The translations under genes were made by a program, and so were the position numbers. A stretch of 42,634 nt of DNA from Nitrososphaerota archaeon (GTDB lineage Archaea; Thermoproteota; Nitrososphaeria_A; Caldarchaeales; JAVZCJ01), in NCBI GenBank assembly GCA_038817485.1, contig JAWAZL010000005.1, forward strand, positions 36,435-79,068, read 5' to 3'. The notes beneath the pieces were generated by a model, which had not been told where the DNA came from, did not search any database, and worked only from the letters and a program-made list of their open reading frames with translations. This document shows positions 8,757 through 16,634 of this stretch, piece after piece; position 1 is the first letter of the stretch, and every line of letters starts with the position of its first letter.

Positions 8757-8981
8757 TTAAAAACTAATAAGAGTTTCAGTAGCTCTTACTCCTTCTAATC
8801 CATGAAGCTTTAATGAGATTTCACCAAGTGCTTTAAGGTCAGGGGCTTCTACTTCAATAACCCCGTCCCACCTTCCATGGACACCAAAGGCTTTTTTCAC
8901 ACCTTTAATCTTTCTAATCTCTGAGATTACATCTTTATATTTCCCAGCTTCACAGCAAATTAAAATACATGCTACTACCAT
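8757..8981 (-). CDS. Stand-alone Lrp/AsnC ligand-binding (RAM) domain, copy 1
   Basis: 74 residues with the same fold as the following gene: 'ACILICCEAGKYKDVISEI', 'KGVKKAFGVHGRWDGVIEVE' and 'LEGVRATETLI'. It has no helix-turn-helix. Such free RAM domains are common in archaea and are thought to sense amino acids or to modulate full-length Lrp proteins. The two copies are clearly homologous but diverged, so they probably form a hetero-oligomer or bind different ligands. Stop of this gene and start of the next are 15 bases apart (ATG 8741). Confidence 0.8.
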   Translation of the reverse strand: MVVACILICCEAGKYKDVISEIRKIKGVKKAFGVHGRWDGVIEVEAPDLKALGEISLKLHGLEGVRATETLISF

Positions 8982-9077
8982 TTTCCATCAAGATATAAAA
9001 ATTAACAATGATTAATATATACTTTTTGCTTTGCTACAAAGAAAGAAAGGATATATTAGGAGATAATAAACATAACA

Positions 9078-9267
9078 GGATGTGAAATATTAAGACAAGT
9101 TCACGCTATAGATATCCAGCCAACTCTGGTTTCAAAACTCAATAGTAGGCTTAAGCGGGATGGAATAAACTAATGTGAAAGTAATAGTAGCTTCTGTCTA
9201 TGAACTTACATTTCCTAACAAAAACTTTGATAGAGTTTTTATGATTACAGTATTAAGGTATTCATAA
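9078..9267 (+). pseudogene. Remnant of a class I SAM-dependent methyltransferase
   Basis: Two frames together encode the middle of a UbiE-like methyltransferase. Frame one (from 9078) gives GCEILRQVHAIDIQPTLV and then SKLNSRLKRDGIN, the strand-2 acidic end (AIDIQP) and following helix. After AAC at 9168-9170 one extra T shifts the frame, and frame two gives NVKVIVASVYELTFPNKN then FDRVFMITVL, the strand-4/5 region with the usual 'LPFPDNSFDRVF' look. A stop follows at 9265-9267. The glycine-rich motif I is degraded and both ends are gone, so this is a dead fragment. Confidence 0.7.
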
Positions 9268-9468
9268 AGATATTTCTCATAATTAATTTTCTTAGTTACA
9301 TCTACGATTTTAATATTAAAAGATTTCATTTTTCTACTTATAAAGAAAAATAAATTCACATAATATGTTTTTATTTAACTAAATTTCTTTTAAAAATAAA
9401 ATAGAAAGCTATGAATTAGAAAATATCAAATCTAAATTACTTCAAATAAAGAAAATAATATTCTATGG

Positions 9469-9912
9469 ATGATTTTTGCAGGAACAGCAGCTTATTGCTA
9501 TGGAAGTAAAAGAAAAATTACTGATATTGATATTCTTGTTAGAAATATAGATTTAGAAAAAGCTAAAAATGTTTTAAAAAATATTAAAGGAATTGATATT
9601 GTAGCTAATTTAAGAATAATAAAAAATAATAAAATTTATTTATTTTCAATAGATAATGAAATGATAGAAAGAATAAAATATAAGAAGCTTTTTGATATAG
9701 AAGTGCCTTTAATACCTGTAGAAGACAATATAATACTTAAAGCAATGTTACAAAGAAGTGAAAAAGAAGGCAAACATGATATAGAAGATATAAAAAATAT
9801 GATAAAAAATGAAATAATAGATTTTAAATATCTTAAAGAGAGAATTAAAAAATATCAAGTTGAAGAAATTGTTTTACCTATTTTAGAAAAAATAGGAATT
9901 AAATTAAGTTAA
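9469..9912 (+). CDS. Nucleotidyltransferase-fold protein, possibly N-terminally truncated
   Basis: 147 residues with a polymerase-beta-type nucleotidyltransferase core: 'GTAAYCYGSKRKITDIDILV' has the G-S motif and the metal-binding D19-x-D21. The C-terminal part is helical and charged, as in MNT-like antitoxin or DUF6036-like proteins. The family usually has ~20 more residues before the glycine. Here the frame is closed by a stop 36 bases upstream of the ATG, while another frame just upstream reads KIESYELENIKSKLLQ then IKKIIFYG, which would suit the missing N-terminus. A frameshift near 9465 is therefore possible. There is no ribosome site before ATG 9469. The 3' end overlaps the convergent methyltransferase gene by 4 bases. 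Confidence 0.6.
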   Translation: MIFAGTAAYCYGSKRKITDIDILVRNIDLEKAKNVLKNIKGIDIVANLRIIKNNKIYLFSIDNEMIERIKYKKLFDIEVPLIPVEDNIILKAMLQRSEKEGKHDIEDIKNMIKNEIIDFKYLKERIKKYQVEEIVLPILEKIGIKLS

Positions 9913-10544
9913 GATTTTTTTGAAGAAAATATTTTAGGAATAAATCTTCTAGTTTTTCTTTGATACTCAATATACTTTTCACCAAATCTTTTTATTAATA
10001 ATTTTTCTTCATATTCTACAATCTTTATATATCCTGGAATTGCTATAAGTGGAAGTAAAGCTAACAAATTTAGTAACATTAAAAACAATCCAAAAAACAT
10101 TAAGAAATATGCTAAATAGGAAGGATGACGCACATAACGATATGGCCCCCATGTCACAAGTTCATGATTCTCTGGCATTTCCCATGCGGTTGCATAACGA
10201 CCACGTGCAAAAACGCTCCATAAAAAAATAAAATAACCAAAAAATGTTAGAATCATTCCTAAAAATTGTATATATGAATCAAATTCAAATTGAAGTTTTA
10301 AAGGAGGGAAATCAATTAAAGAAGCATGCCCTGAAAAAACTAAAAATGGATAAATAAAAGATTCAAGAAAAAAGAAAAATGTTCCTAAAACTACCAATTC
10401 AAAAGCAATACCACTTGGTCTTTCAATTTCAGCATAAGCTTTTAGTCTTCTATCTTTATTCTTAATGAAATTTATTAAATTAAAAATAAAGAAAATTATT
10501 AAACAAATAAGAATAAATAAAGCTAAAATTATTTTAGGAAACAT
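9909..10544 (-). CDS. Isoprenylcysteine carboxyl methyltransferase (ICMT)-like membrane protein
   Basis: 211 residues with about five membrane segments. The catalytic C-terminal half has the family's 'GPYRYVRHPSYLAYFL' (residues 133-148, RHP motif that binds SAM) and the later 'EYEEKLLIKRFGEKYIEY' (E..L...FG..Y..Y). These are shared by ICMT, PEMT and related integral-membrane methyltransferases. Archaea have no CaaX proteins of the eukaryotic kind, so the substrate is more likely a lipid, a quinone or a small molecule. The N-terminal two helices (about 5-26 and 45-70) are less conserved. Confidence 0.8.
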   Translation of the reverse strand: MFPKIILALFILICLIIFFIFNLINFIKNKDRRLKAYAEIERPSGIAFELVVLGTFFFFLESFIYPFLVFSGHASLIDFPPLKLQFEFDSYIQFLGMILTFFGYFIFLWSVFARGRYATAWEMPENHELVTWGPYRYVRHPSYLAYFLMFFGLFLMLLNLLALLPLIAIPGYIKIVEYEEKLLIKRFGEKYIEYQRKTRRFIPKIFSSKKS

Positions 10545-10638
10545 AAAGCAAAAATAAAAAAATCTAAAATATATACTTTAAGAAGCGCATTTTTGCCATT
10601 TATATATGCAAAATTTAAGAAAGGATAATAAAAAAGAA

Positions 10639-10794
10639 TTATTCTATTTGTTTTCCCCTCCAAGAATTATATGGACATTGTCTCCAGCAATATGAGCTAC
10701 CCTTTAGAGAACAATTTATACATTCAGCATTATTAAAAATTTTTTTCTTTGTAATTCTTCTATATTTTTTAACTTTTTCTAATTCATATTCCAT
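10639..10794 (-). CDS. 51-residue Cys-rich microprotein
   Basis: An intact small frame from ATG (10792-10794) to TAA (10639-10641). The first 20 residues are basic and helical (MEYELEKVKKYRRITKKK). The second half holds C25-x2-C28 and C36-x3-C40, joined by a Gly/Ser loop and followed by PYNSWRG. Four cysteines in two pairs suggest a zinc site or an iron-sulphur cluster. No Shine-Dalgarno site is present, but an AT box near 10820-10832 lies at the right distance for a leaderless transcript starting close to the ATG. I do not know the family. It is upstream of and co-directional with the Nth-like gene's strand-mates only by position, since that gene lies further along the minus strand's 5' side. 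Confidence 0.6.
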   Translation of the reverse strand: MEYELEKVKKYRRITKKKIFNNAECINCSLKGSSYCWRQCPYNSWRGKQIE

Positions 10795-10888
10795 TTTATT
10801 TAAATAAATAATGTATTAGGTTAAATATATTTATTTTTTATAAATTTTATTTTAAAGATACTAGTTTTATAATTAAAAATGTAATTTT

Positions 10889-11515
10889 TTATTTCCTACA
10901 ATATTCCCTTACTAAGCATTCTTTGCATTTATGTTTTTTACAATATTCAATATTTATTCTTACTAAACTTGATTCATATTTTTCAATATTTTTAAAATCC
11001 AATTTTTTAGCTACTTCTAAAGCTAATTTTGATGGTTTTGGATTTGCTTTATTCCATATATTTCTTAATTCTCTTAAAAAAATATTTACAGCTACTGGAC
11101 CAAAGCCTTTAAATTCTAAAAGTTTTTTCTCAAGATCCTTGCTATCTAGAGCCTTATTATGTAATATTTCTAAACTTCCATTATATTCTTCTTTAAGCTT
11201 TTTAAGATTTTCAAGAATATTTGTTGCAGTTGAAAAATCATATCTTACATATCCCCCAGAATCAAGCACTTCAACAAGTTTATCCCAGCCAGCATCTAAA
11301 ATTTTATCAATGCTTGTTAATTTTTCTTCGATGAATTTTTCAAAAGTTTTTTTAGCAATATTAGATGAGATTCTTTTTGCAAAAAGCATTGAAGCTATAA
11401 ACCATTTAAATCTATCATTAGCATTTTTTAAATCTAATCCAATTTCTTTTGAATAAGTAGGTATTTGCTTAAGTTTTTCTTCTAAAATTAACATTCTTTT
11501 ATTATTCCCACTCAT
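10889..11515 (-). CDS. HhH-GPD (endonuclease III-like) Fe-S protein lacking the usual catalytic residues
   Basis: 208 residues, all-helical, of the DNA glycosylase HhH-GPD superfamily. The helix-hairpin-helix is 'LLEFKGFGPVAVNIFLREL' (about 132-150). The last 17 residues hold C192-x4-C197-x2-C200-x5-C206, close to the endonuclease III [4Fe-4S] loop (C-x6-C-x2-C-x5-C). Endonuclease III has a catalytic Lys in 'GVGRKTA' and an Asp in 'VDTHV'. The matching places here read GFGPVAV and NPKPSKLAL, so neither residue is evident. It may be a mono-functional or structure-specific relative, or only a DNA-binding protein. Start ATG at 11515; a second ATG at residue 8 is possible. Confidence 0.72.
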   Translation of the reverse strand: MSGNNKRMLILEEKLKQIPTYSKEIGLDLKNANDRFKWFIASMLFAKRISSNIAKKTFEKFIEEKLTSIDKILDAGWDKLVEVLDSGGYVRYDFSTATNILENLKKLKEEYNGSLEILHNKALDSKDLEKKLLEFKGFGPVAVNIFLRELRNIWNKANPKPSKLALEVAKKLDFKNIEKYESSLVRINIEYCKKHKCKECLVREYCRK

Positions 11516-11599
11516 TCTAAATAATATTTGGCAGCTTGCTTAAAAAGGATTTAAAAAATTAAATTTTTATATATGATCAAATTAAGTTAAGAATTGCAA

Positions 11600-11875
11600 A
11601 TGAAAATTAAGAAGAATATATTCATAAAAGAAAAAATAGAAAAAATAATTGAGGAATATAACAAGTATAGAGTACCAGAAGCAGAAGCACGATTAATATC
11701 ATTTGATAAAAAATATTTAAAAGTAGAATTTAAAGGAAATTTTTGTTATAGCTGTGGCTTTTATGATTATTTTGATGATTTAAAAATTCTATTAGAAGAA
11801 GAAGGATTAAAAACTAAAATTATTAATATAAAAGAAATTAATGGAGGAGCGGTTGTCACATTCAAATCTATTTAA
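11600..11875 (+). CDS. Small protein with a CxxC motif, function unknown
   Basis: 91 residues. The N-terminal third is a basic amphipathic helix ('KEKIEKIIEEYNKYRVPEAE'), followed by strands and the motif 'GNFCYSCGFYDYFDDL' and a C-terminal beta-rich piece 'GGAVVTFKSI'. The two cysteines may bind metal with a partner or another subunit. I chose ATG 11600 because a TATA box (TTTTATATAT, 11565-11574) puts the transcript start near 11596, making a nearly leaderless message; a TTG six bases upstream is less likely. It is divergent from the Nth-like gene and convergent with the DUF1122 gene. Confidence 0.6.
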   Translation: MKIKKNIFIKEKIEKIIEEYNKYRVPEAEARLISFDKKYLKVEFKGNFCYSCGFYDYFDDLKILLEEEGLKTKIINIKEINGGAVVTFKSI

Positions 11876-11884
11876 TATTTTTAA

Positions 11885-12532
11885 TCACCATTCATTTTTT
11901 CTAAGGATAATTTTTGCTCTTTCTATTGATTTGATTATATAAGATTCATACTTATTTAAACTCTTTATTTTTTCAAGAAATTCTTTAACATCATCTTTAA
12001 TTTGTTTTATTTGACGTTTCTTTTCTTCATCATTTATTGGTTTCTCAGCTTGAAGTTTTTGTTCTCCTTCCATAAAACCTTCAGGGAAATACCAATCTTT
12101 GAACCAAGTAAAGCCTAAATTAAATAACTTATAACCTAAACGAGTTACAAATGGTGGAAAATCTGCTTCAAGTTGTTTTTTAGTTTCTTCATCAGTATGA
12201 TATTCAATGAAAATTTTTCCTCCTTCCTTAATAAAATTAGAGAAAAATGATAATAATTCGTTTTCAATAATAGAATCGAAATAATTAATGATTTCTTCTC
12301 CTAATTTTATTTGAGCATTTATGCCAAAGATTTCTATCCAAGGTTTATAATATGGCTTTCTACCATGAAAAACTTTGATATATAAAAGACGATTCTCTAA
12401 TATTCCCTTTTTTACGTATATATCTAAATTTTTCTCTTCTAAAAATCTACCTTTTGAAATTTTCTTTGCATATATTATAAAATTATTTATTTTAATTCCT
12501 TTAATTAATTTCTTAATTGCTTCTTCTAACAT
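11885..12532 (-). CDS. DUF1122 family protein
   Basis: 215 residues. The hallmark region is 'GGKIFIEYHTDEETKKQLEA' followed by 'PPFVTRLGYKLFNLGFTWFK' and 'DWYFPEGFMEGEQKLQAEKP', which I recognise as the conserved core of DUF1122, a family restricted mostly to archaea. The C-terminus is a charged helix ('KIKSLNKYESYIIKSIERAK'). The core resembles a small-molecule methyltransferase or acetyltransferase-like fold in being a strand-rich block with conserved Trp/Pro, but no function has been shown. It sits between two DNA glycosylase-like genes. Confidence 0.72.
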   Translation of the reverse strand: MLEEAIKKLIKGIKINNFIIYAKKISKGRFLEEKNLDIYVKKGILENRLLYIKVFHGRKPYYKPWIEIFGINAQIKLGEEIINYFDSIIENELLSFFSNFIKEGGKIFIEYHTDEETKKQLEADFPPFVTRLGYKLFNLGFTWFKDWYFPEGFMEGEQKLQAEKPINDEEKKRQIKQIKDDVKEFLEKIKSLNKYESYIIKSIERAKIILRKNEW

Positions 12533-12607
12533 ATTGTTTCGAATAATGTATTTAACATGTTAATAATAATAAATTTTAAATATTATTAAGTGAAATTGGG
12601 AATTAAT

Positions 12608-13234
12608 ATGAAAGAATTAATAGAAGCTATCAATAAGCTAAGAAATAGTAAAATAAAAAAAATAGTAGATGCTCGTATTAGAGAATTTAAAGAAATTGGT
12701 AATAAATCAAATATTGAAATTTTTAAAGAGCTTTGTTTTTGTATTTTAACAGCAAATTTTAATGCTGAAAGAAGTATAAAAATTCAGAAAGAGATAGGAG
12801 ATGGTTTTTTAACTCTTCCAGAATTTACATTAGCAAAAAAATTAAAAGACCTGGGTCATCGATATTATGATGTTAGAGCAAAATATATTGTAGAAGCAAG
12901 GAAATATGCAAATTCATTAAAAGAAACTATTAATTCTTTTAATGATGAAAATAAATTAAGAGAATGGTTAGTTGAGAATATAAAAGGATTAGGATATAAA
13001 GAAGCTAGTCATTTTCTTAGAAATATAGGATATACTAATTTTGCAATTTTAGATTTTCATATAATTGATCTATTAGCAAAATATGGTTTAATTGAAAAAC
13101 CAAAAACATTAACAAGGAAGAGATATTTAGAAATTGAGAAAATTTTAAAAGAAATTGCAGAAAAATTAAATATTAATTTAGCAGAATTAGACTTATACCT
13201 TTGGTATTTATCAACTGGAAAAATACTGAAATAA
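12608..13234 (+). CDS. ogg: 8-oxoguanine DNA glycosylase/AP lyase, Ogg2 type
   Basis: Removes 8-oxoguanine from DNA and nicks the AP site. The helix-hairpin-helix with catalytic lysine is 'IKGLGYKEASHFLRNIGY' and the catalytic aspartate lies in 'FAILDFHIIDLL' (K131 and D149 counted from the ATG used here). 'CILTANFNAERSI' near residue 45 is also typical of the Ogg2 subfamily. The length (208) is normal. ATG 12608 is preferred over a GTG at 12590, because an AT box centred near 12578 would start the transcript around 12603. The C-terminal Lys end is also usual for Ogg2. Confidence 0.9.
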   Translation: MKELIEAINKLRNSKIKKIVDARIREFKEIGNKSNIEIFKELCFCILTANFNAERSIKIQKEIGDGFLTLPEFTLAKKLKDLGHRYYDVRAKYIVEARKYANSLKETINSFNDENKLREWLVENIKGLGYKEASHFLRNIGYTNFAILDFHIIDLLAKYGLIEKPKTLTRKRYLEIEKILKEIAEKLNINLAELDLYLWYLSTGKILK

Positions 13235-13298
13235 GTATAAATTTCTAAATTTATATATTAACTAAGTTTCTAATTAAAGTGATTTTTAGGGTGAAAAA

Positions 13299-13994
13299 AT
13301 GAAGTTAATAATTTTTGGTCCACCCGGCTCTGGAAAAGGAACATATTCTATGCGCTTGAAGGAAAAACTTGGATTAGAGAAGATTTCTACTGGAGATATT
13401 TTTAGAGAAGCTATAAAGTCTGGAAGTGAACTTGGAAAAGAAGTTGAAAAATATTTAAAAAGTGGACAATTAGTTCCAGATGATATAGTAATTAAAGTTG
13501 TAAAAGAAAAAATAAAAAACTTAGAGAATTTTATTCTAGATGGATATCCTAGAACTATTGAGCAAGCAAAAGCTTTAGATAAAATAGTGAAAATTGATGC
13601 AATAATTAATATCATAGCTCCAAAAGAAATAATAATAGAGAAATTATCAGGTAGGAGAATATGCTCAAATCCTAAATGTGATGGCAATTATAATATTGCT
13701 GATATACATAGAATAATAGATGGAATAGAATATATATTGCCTCCTTTACTTCCAAAGGAAGATATGAAATGTGATAAATGTGGCAGTCCTTTAATACAAA
13801 GAGAAGATGATAAACCTGAAGTAATTGAAGAAAGATTGAATATTTATGAGCAACAATCTAAGCCAGTTTTACAATATTATAAAAGGAAAAGAAAAAACAA
13901 AATTCCATTTATTGAAGTTTATATGAATAGACCACCAGAAATAGTGGTAGAAAAAATAATATCTAGTTTGAAAGAAAGAAATATAATAAAATAA
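13299..13994 (+). CDS. adk: Adenylate kinase, bacterial-type with zinc LID
   Basis: Catalyses ATP + AMP = 2 ADP. The P-loop is 'GPPGSGKGT' (7-15), the AMP-binding segment 'STGDIFREAI' and the 'DGYPRT' motif (81-86) follow. The LID domain (about 120-168) has C122-x4-C127 and C158-x2-C161, a zinc knot. The 231 residues match the long bacterial/mitochondrial Adk form, not the trimeric archaeal AdkA. A GGGTGA ribosome site lies five bases before ATG. Its presence in an archaeon suggests an old transfer; some TACK archaea are known to carry such an Adk. Confidence 0.93.
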   Translation: MKLIIFGPPGSGKGTYSMRLKEKLGLEKISTGDIFREAIKSGSELGKEVEKYLKSGQLVPDDIVIKVVKEKIKNLENFILDGYPRTIEQAKALDKIVKIDAIINIIAPKEIIIEKLSGRRICSNPKCDGNYNIADIHRIIDGIEYILPPLLPKEDMKCDKCGSPLIQREDDKPEVIEERLNIYEQQSKPVLQYYKRKRKNKIPFIEVYMNRPPEIVVEKIISSLKERNIIK

Positions 13995-14000
13995 ATTTAC

Positions 14001-14040
14001 AATTTTTTTAAAAAAAAAGAAAAAGGAGTTAAAAAAAGGC
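14001..14040. terminator. Shared T-rich transcription end region between adk and the PLC-domain gene
   Basis: Seven T (14003-14009) follow the adk stop, and on the other strand A-runs at 14010-14018, 14021-14024 and 14031-14037 become T-runs after the next gene's stop. T-tracts on the non-template strand are the usual archaeal termination signal. The T7/A9 junction could also form a short hairpin. Confidence 0.4.
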
Positions 14041-14042
14041 TC

Positions 14043-15878
14043 TTATATATATTCTTCTAAGTAAGCTTCTCCTATTACTTCATTTTCTGGATCTTTTGTT
14101 GGAAGAATGCCTTTCCAATGCTTATAAGCATATCCTCTATCCGAATCTAAATTCCAATTTGTAGCTATTAATGGATCTTTTGAATTTGATATCATCCATA
14201 CAGATAAATCTATAGCATTCCCTATTTTTCTCCATTCTTGCATTCCTGGTGCTGCTACACCTGTTATTATAAGATATAATTTTCTAGTTTCTTCAGGTGT
14301 CTTAGCTTTTGCGTACATATCCAAATATTTTAAGTTTAGAGGTATTTCTTCTATAAAGCTTTTAGGAGTAGCATTTTCATTATATAAAGATGGTATTGTA
14401 AGAGGTTTTTCAGATCCTTTAGAAGGACATTGAAGACAATTTTGTGAGCATGAATGTATTTGTGGATATGGCTTTTTAGGAAATTCGCAATGGTATGGGT
14501 GAACTAGATATAATCCTCCAGTTGAATCTAATGTTTCTAATGGCGGATAAGCAAGAGCACTAAATGCAAGCGCTTCTCTAAGACTATTAAGTATATTGTA
14601 TAAAAGTAATTGTATTCCATAAAGTATTGCTATTAATATTGAAACTGGAATAGCTGTTAAAGCTGTAAGAATAAAATCAAATAAATTAAGTAATGTTTCA
14701 AAGGTCCATTCAAGTAGATCTCCTAACCATTCTAAATAATCTGCAATAGTTTCAGCTATTTTTTCCCAGCATTCTCTTGATCCCTCTGTAAGACCTAATA
14801 ATAAAGCTTCCCAACAAATGTCTCCATCTTTACTAGGTGGAGGTGGAGGAGGTTCAAAACCTTCTAAAGCTTCTTGCAATATTTCCATTACATTTGAAAA
14901 CGGTTCCTTCGGTTTTTCGATTTTTACTTCCATAAGTTCTGTAACTCTCTTAAATAATTTGTATGTTTCCTTTATTTGCTCTTTTGTTAGAAAACCGTTA
15001 TTTGATTTCAATAATTGTGGATGTTTCTTATCCGAATAGGTTTTAATAAATGCATTGTATATAAGATCTACAACATCATCTGGGAGACTTTCTGGAAGAT
15101 TCATTTTCTCTAAAAGCTCTGAACTTACATCTCCACCATAATACTCTCTGAAAACCCATGCATCTATAAAGTATTCTACTAAGCTATGTCTTTGAACTTG
15201 CGTTCTATATGGTCCACCAACTATTTGATTTACATATCCATGGCCTATTAAATCTGTTGCTATATGTGTTGCATATCCGTATGCATAAGCTTTTTGTGCT
15301 TCAGTTCTAGCATTTTCAATTAAATTCTTTAGGAAAAGCCCTGTATATCTATAATGGAGCATATCAAACCAATACCATTTTGTTTCATCTTTCCCCTCTT
15401 GTAAAGGAGGCTTAAACATATCAAATATTTTATGAGTTGCTGTAGGTATATTTGCCATATCTCCTATTAGATCATCGATGCCTAAAAGTGCTGCTAAAGC
15501 ACCTTGACTTACAACTTTTTTAAATAGTTCAAATGTTTCTTTACATTCATTAATTAATACTTCGATCATTTCAACAGTATGAGGTAAAACTTTTTCTATA
15601 GCTCCTTCTACAGCTTCCCCTAATTCTTCTATAGCTTTTACTATTTTTCCTATAGTATCGTTATATATACCTACTATATAATCCCATGCTTCAAATATAT
15701 CTTTAAGTACTTTACATAATTCATAATCTGTAGCCCAAAAAAATAAATCTGGTCCTATAGCTCCAATAACAGCTATATCCCTTCTATTTTTAAGAGCTGT
15801 GGCATCTGCAAATTTACTTTTTAATAGTTTTTCAGTAGCTTTATCCATTACTAACATATGAGTTGCATACTTAGGCAT
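14043..15878 (-). CDS. Protein with zinc-dependent phospholipase C-like domain and membrane tail
   Basis: 611 residues. The first ~245 match the zinc phospholipase C/P1 nuclease-like fold: H7 close to the N-terminus, D44 in 'IGAIGPDLFFW', H175, then H205-x3-D209-x3-H213 ('ATHIATDLIGHGYVN') and H231-x3-E235 ('HSLVEYFIDAW'). These correspond in order to the trinuclear zinc ligands of bacterial PLC. There is a proline stretch (about 345-350), then an amphipathic/hydrophobic region (about 375-440) that may sit in or on a membrane, and a Cys cluster 'HSCSQNCLQC'. No N-terminal signal peptide is visible. It lies 6 bases after the Thr-rich protein gene, so the two are co-expressed. The substrate could be a phospholipid or a nucleic acid. 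Confidence 0.8.
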   Translation of the reverse strand: MPKYATHMLVMDKATEKLLKSKFADATALKNRRDIAVIGAIGPDLFFWATDYELCKVLKDIFEAWDYIVGIYNDTIGKIVKAIEELGEAVEGAIEKVLPHTVEMIEVLINECKETFELFKKVVSQGALAALLGIDDLIGDMANIPTATHKIFDMFKPPLQEGKDETKWYWFDMLHYRYTGLFLKNLIENARTEAQKAYAYGYATHIATDLIGHGYVNQIVGGPYRTQVQRHSLVEYFIDAWVFREYYGGDVSSELLEKMNLPESLPDDVVDLIYNAFIKTYSDKKHPQLLKSNNGFLTKEQIKETYKLFKRVTELMEVKIEKPKEPFSNVMEILQEALEGFEPPPPPPSKDGDICWEALLLGLTEGSRECWEKIAETIADYLEWLGDLLEWTFETLLNLFDFILTALTAIPVSILIAILYGIQLLLYNILNSLREALAFSALAYPPLETLDSTGGLYLVHPYHCEFPKKPYPQIHSCSQNCLQCPSKGSEKPLTIPSLYNENATPKSFIEEIPLNLKYLDMYAKAKTPEETRKLYLIITGVAAPGMQEWRKIGNAIDLSVWMISNSKDPLIATNWNLDSDRGYAYKHWKGILPTKDPENEVIGEAYLEEYI

Positions 15879-15884
15879 TTTACA

Positions 15885-16634
15885 TCACTTTCCAATATAA
15901 GCATAATGTCTACGCATATTTTCATTTCGAAAAACATCTTCAGTAATAGTAAAGCTGCATGGATCAAGTAGTGGATCATAGAGAGTTAAAACTACTCCTA
16001 AAAGATCATCAATGTCGGCAGGTATTTTAAGCATTATATTTTTAGAGGACCAAGCTGGAAGGAAGAAAACTTCTCTTGGTCTAAGCAATTTATCTGGAGT
16101 TAGAATCCATGGAAAAGGCGCAGTTCTTTCTCCAGGTCTTAATAAAATCTTATAAATATCTAAAACCGCTACTGCACCTCCATTTCCTCTATTAACAATT
16201 GGAATTACATACAAAGGCGGAAGAGACTTATAAATTATGATTCTCTCAACATCAATTTCTAGAAATGGTCTTCTAGCCGTTTCTGGAAAACGAGGAATTA
16301 ATGTTCCAGCTCTTGTTGGAATAGTCATAGTTCTAGTTGTAGCAGTTGTAGTTGTTGGCATAATGGTTTCAGTTGTTGATGGAGTTGTTACAGTTGTTAT
16401 TGATGCGGTTGTTGGTGTAGTAAGCGATGTAACAGTAGAAGTAGGCGTGATAGTTTCAGCAGGTGTAGTTACTTTTTCTGTAATTGTTTTTGTAATCGTT
16501 TCTATAGGTTTCTTCTTTAAGATTTTTTCTACTTCAGGATAGAAAAAATATAAAAGTAAAGCAGCTGCTCCTGCACCCAAAGCTACTTTCAAGTATTTTC
16601 TTCTTCCACTTTTCTTTTCTTCATTTTTATTCAA
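15885..16634 (-). CDS. Thr-rich exported protein with a Tat-like N-terminus
   Basis: 249 residues. The N-terminus has a twin-arginine-like sequence GRRKYLKVALG (10-20) followed by one hydrophobic segment (about 15-31), so it is either Tat-exported or anchored. Residues about 43-108 are a Thr/Ser/Pro stalk, as in O-glycosylated archaeal surface proteins. The C-terminal ~135 residues are a beta-rich domain of unknown family ('RRPFLEIDVERIIIYKSLPP', 'VIPIVNRGNGGAVAVLDIY'), which has the look of an immunoglobulin-like fold. Six bases separate it from the PLC-domain gene; the two proteins probably act together at the cell surface. No ribosome site is obvious within the AT-rich leader. Confidence 0.72.
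   Translation of the reverse strand: MNKNEEKKSGRRKYLKVALGAGAAALLLYFFYPEVEKILKKKPIETITKTITEKVTTPAETITPTSTVTSLTTPTTASITTVTTPSTTETIMPTTTTATTRTMTIPTRAGTLIPRFPETARRPFLEIDVERIIIYKSLPPLYVIPIVNRGNGGAVAVLDIYKILLRPGERTAPFPWILTPDKLLRPREVFFLPAWSSKNIMLKIPADIDDLLGVVLTLYDPLLDPCSFTITEDVFRNENMRRHYAYIGK

Noticed and set aside
9198-9329. Minus-strand 43-codon frame beginning MKSFNIKIVDVTKK
   Set aside because: It vaguely recalls the start of some GNAT acetyltransferases but is short, overlaps the methyltransferase remnant on the other strand and lacks any domain core.
16237-16542. Plus-strand frame of 101 codons, very rich in Val
   Set aside because: It is the antisense of the Thr/Ser/Pro stalk of the exported protein; Thr codons read backwards give Val/Gly/Ser. 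No ribosome site or family likeness.
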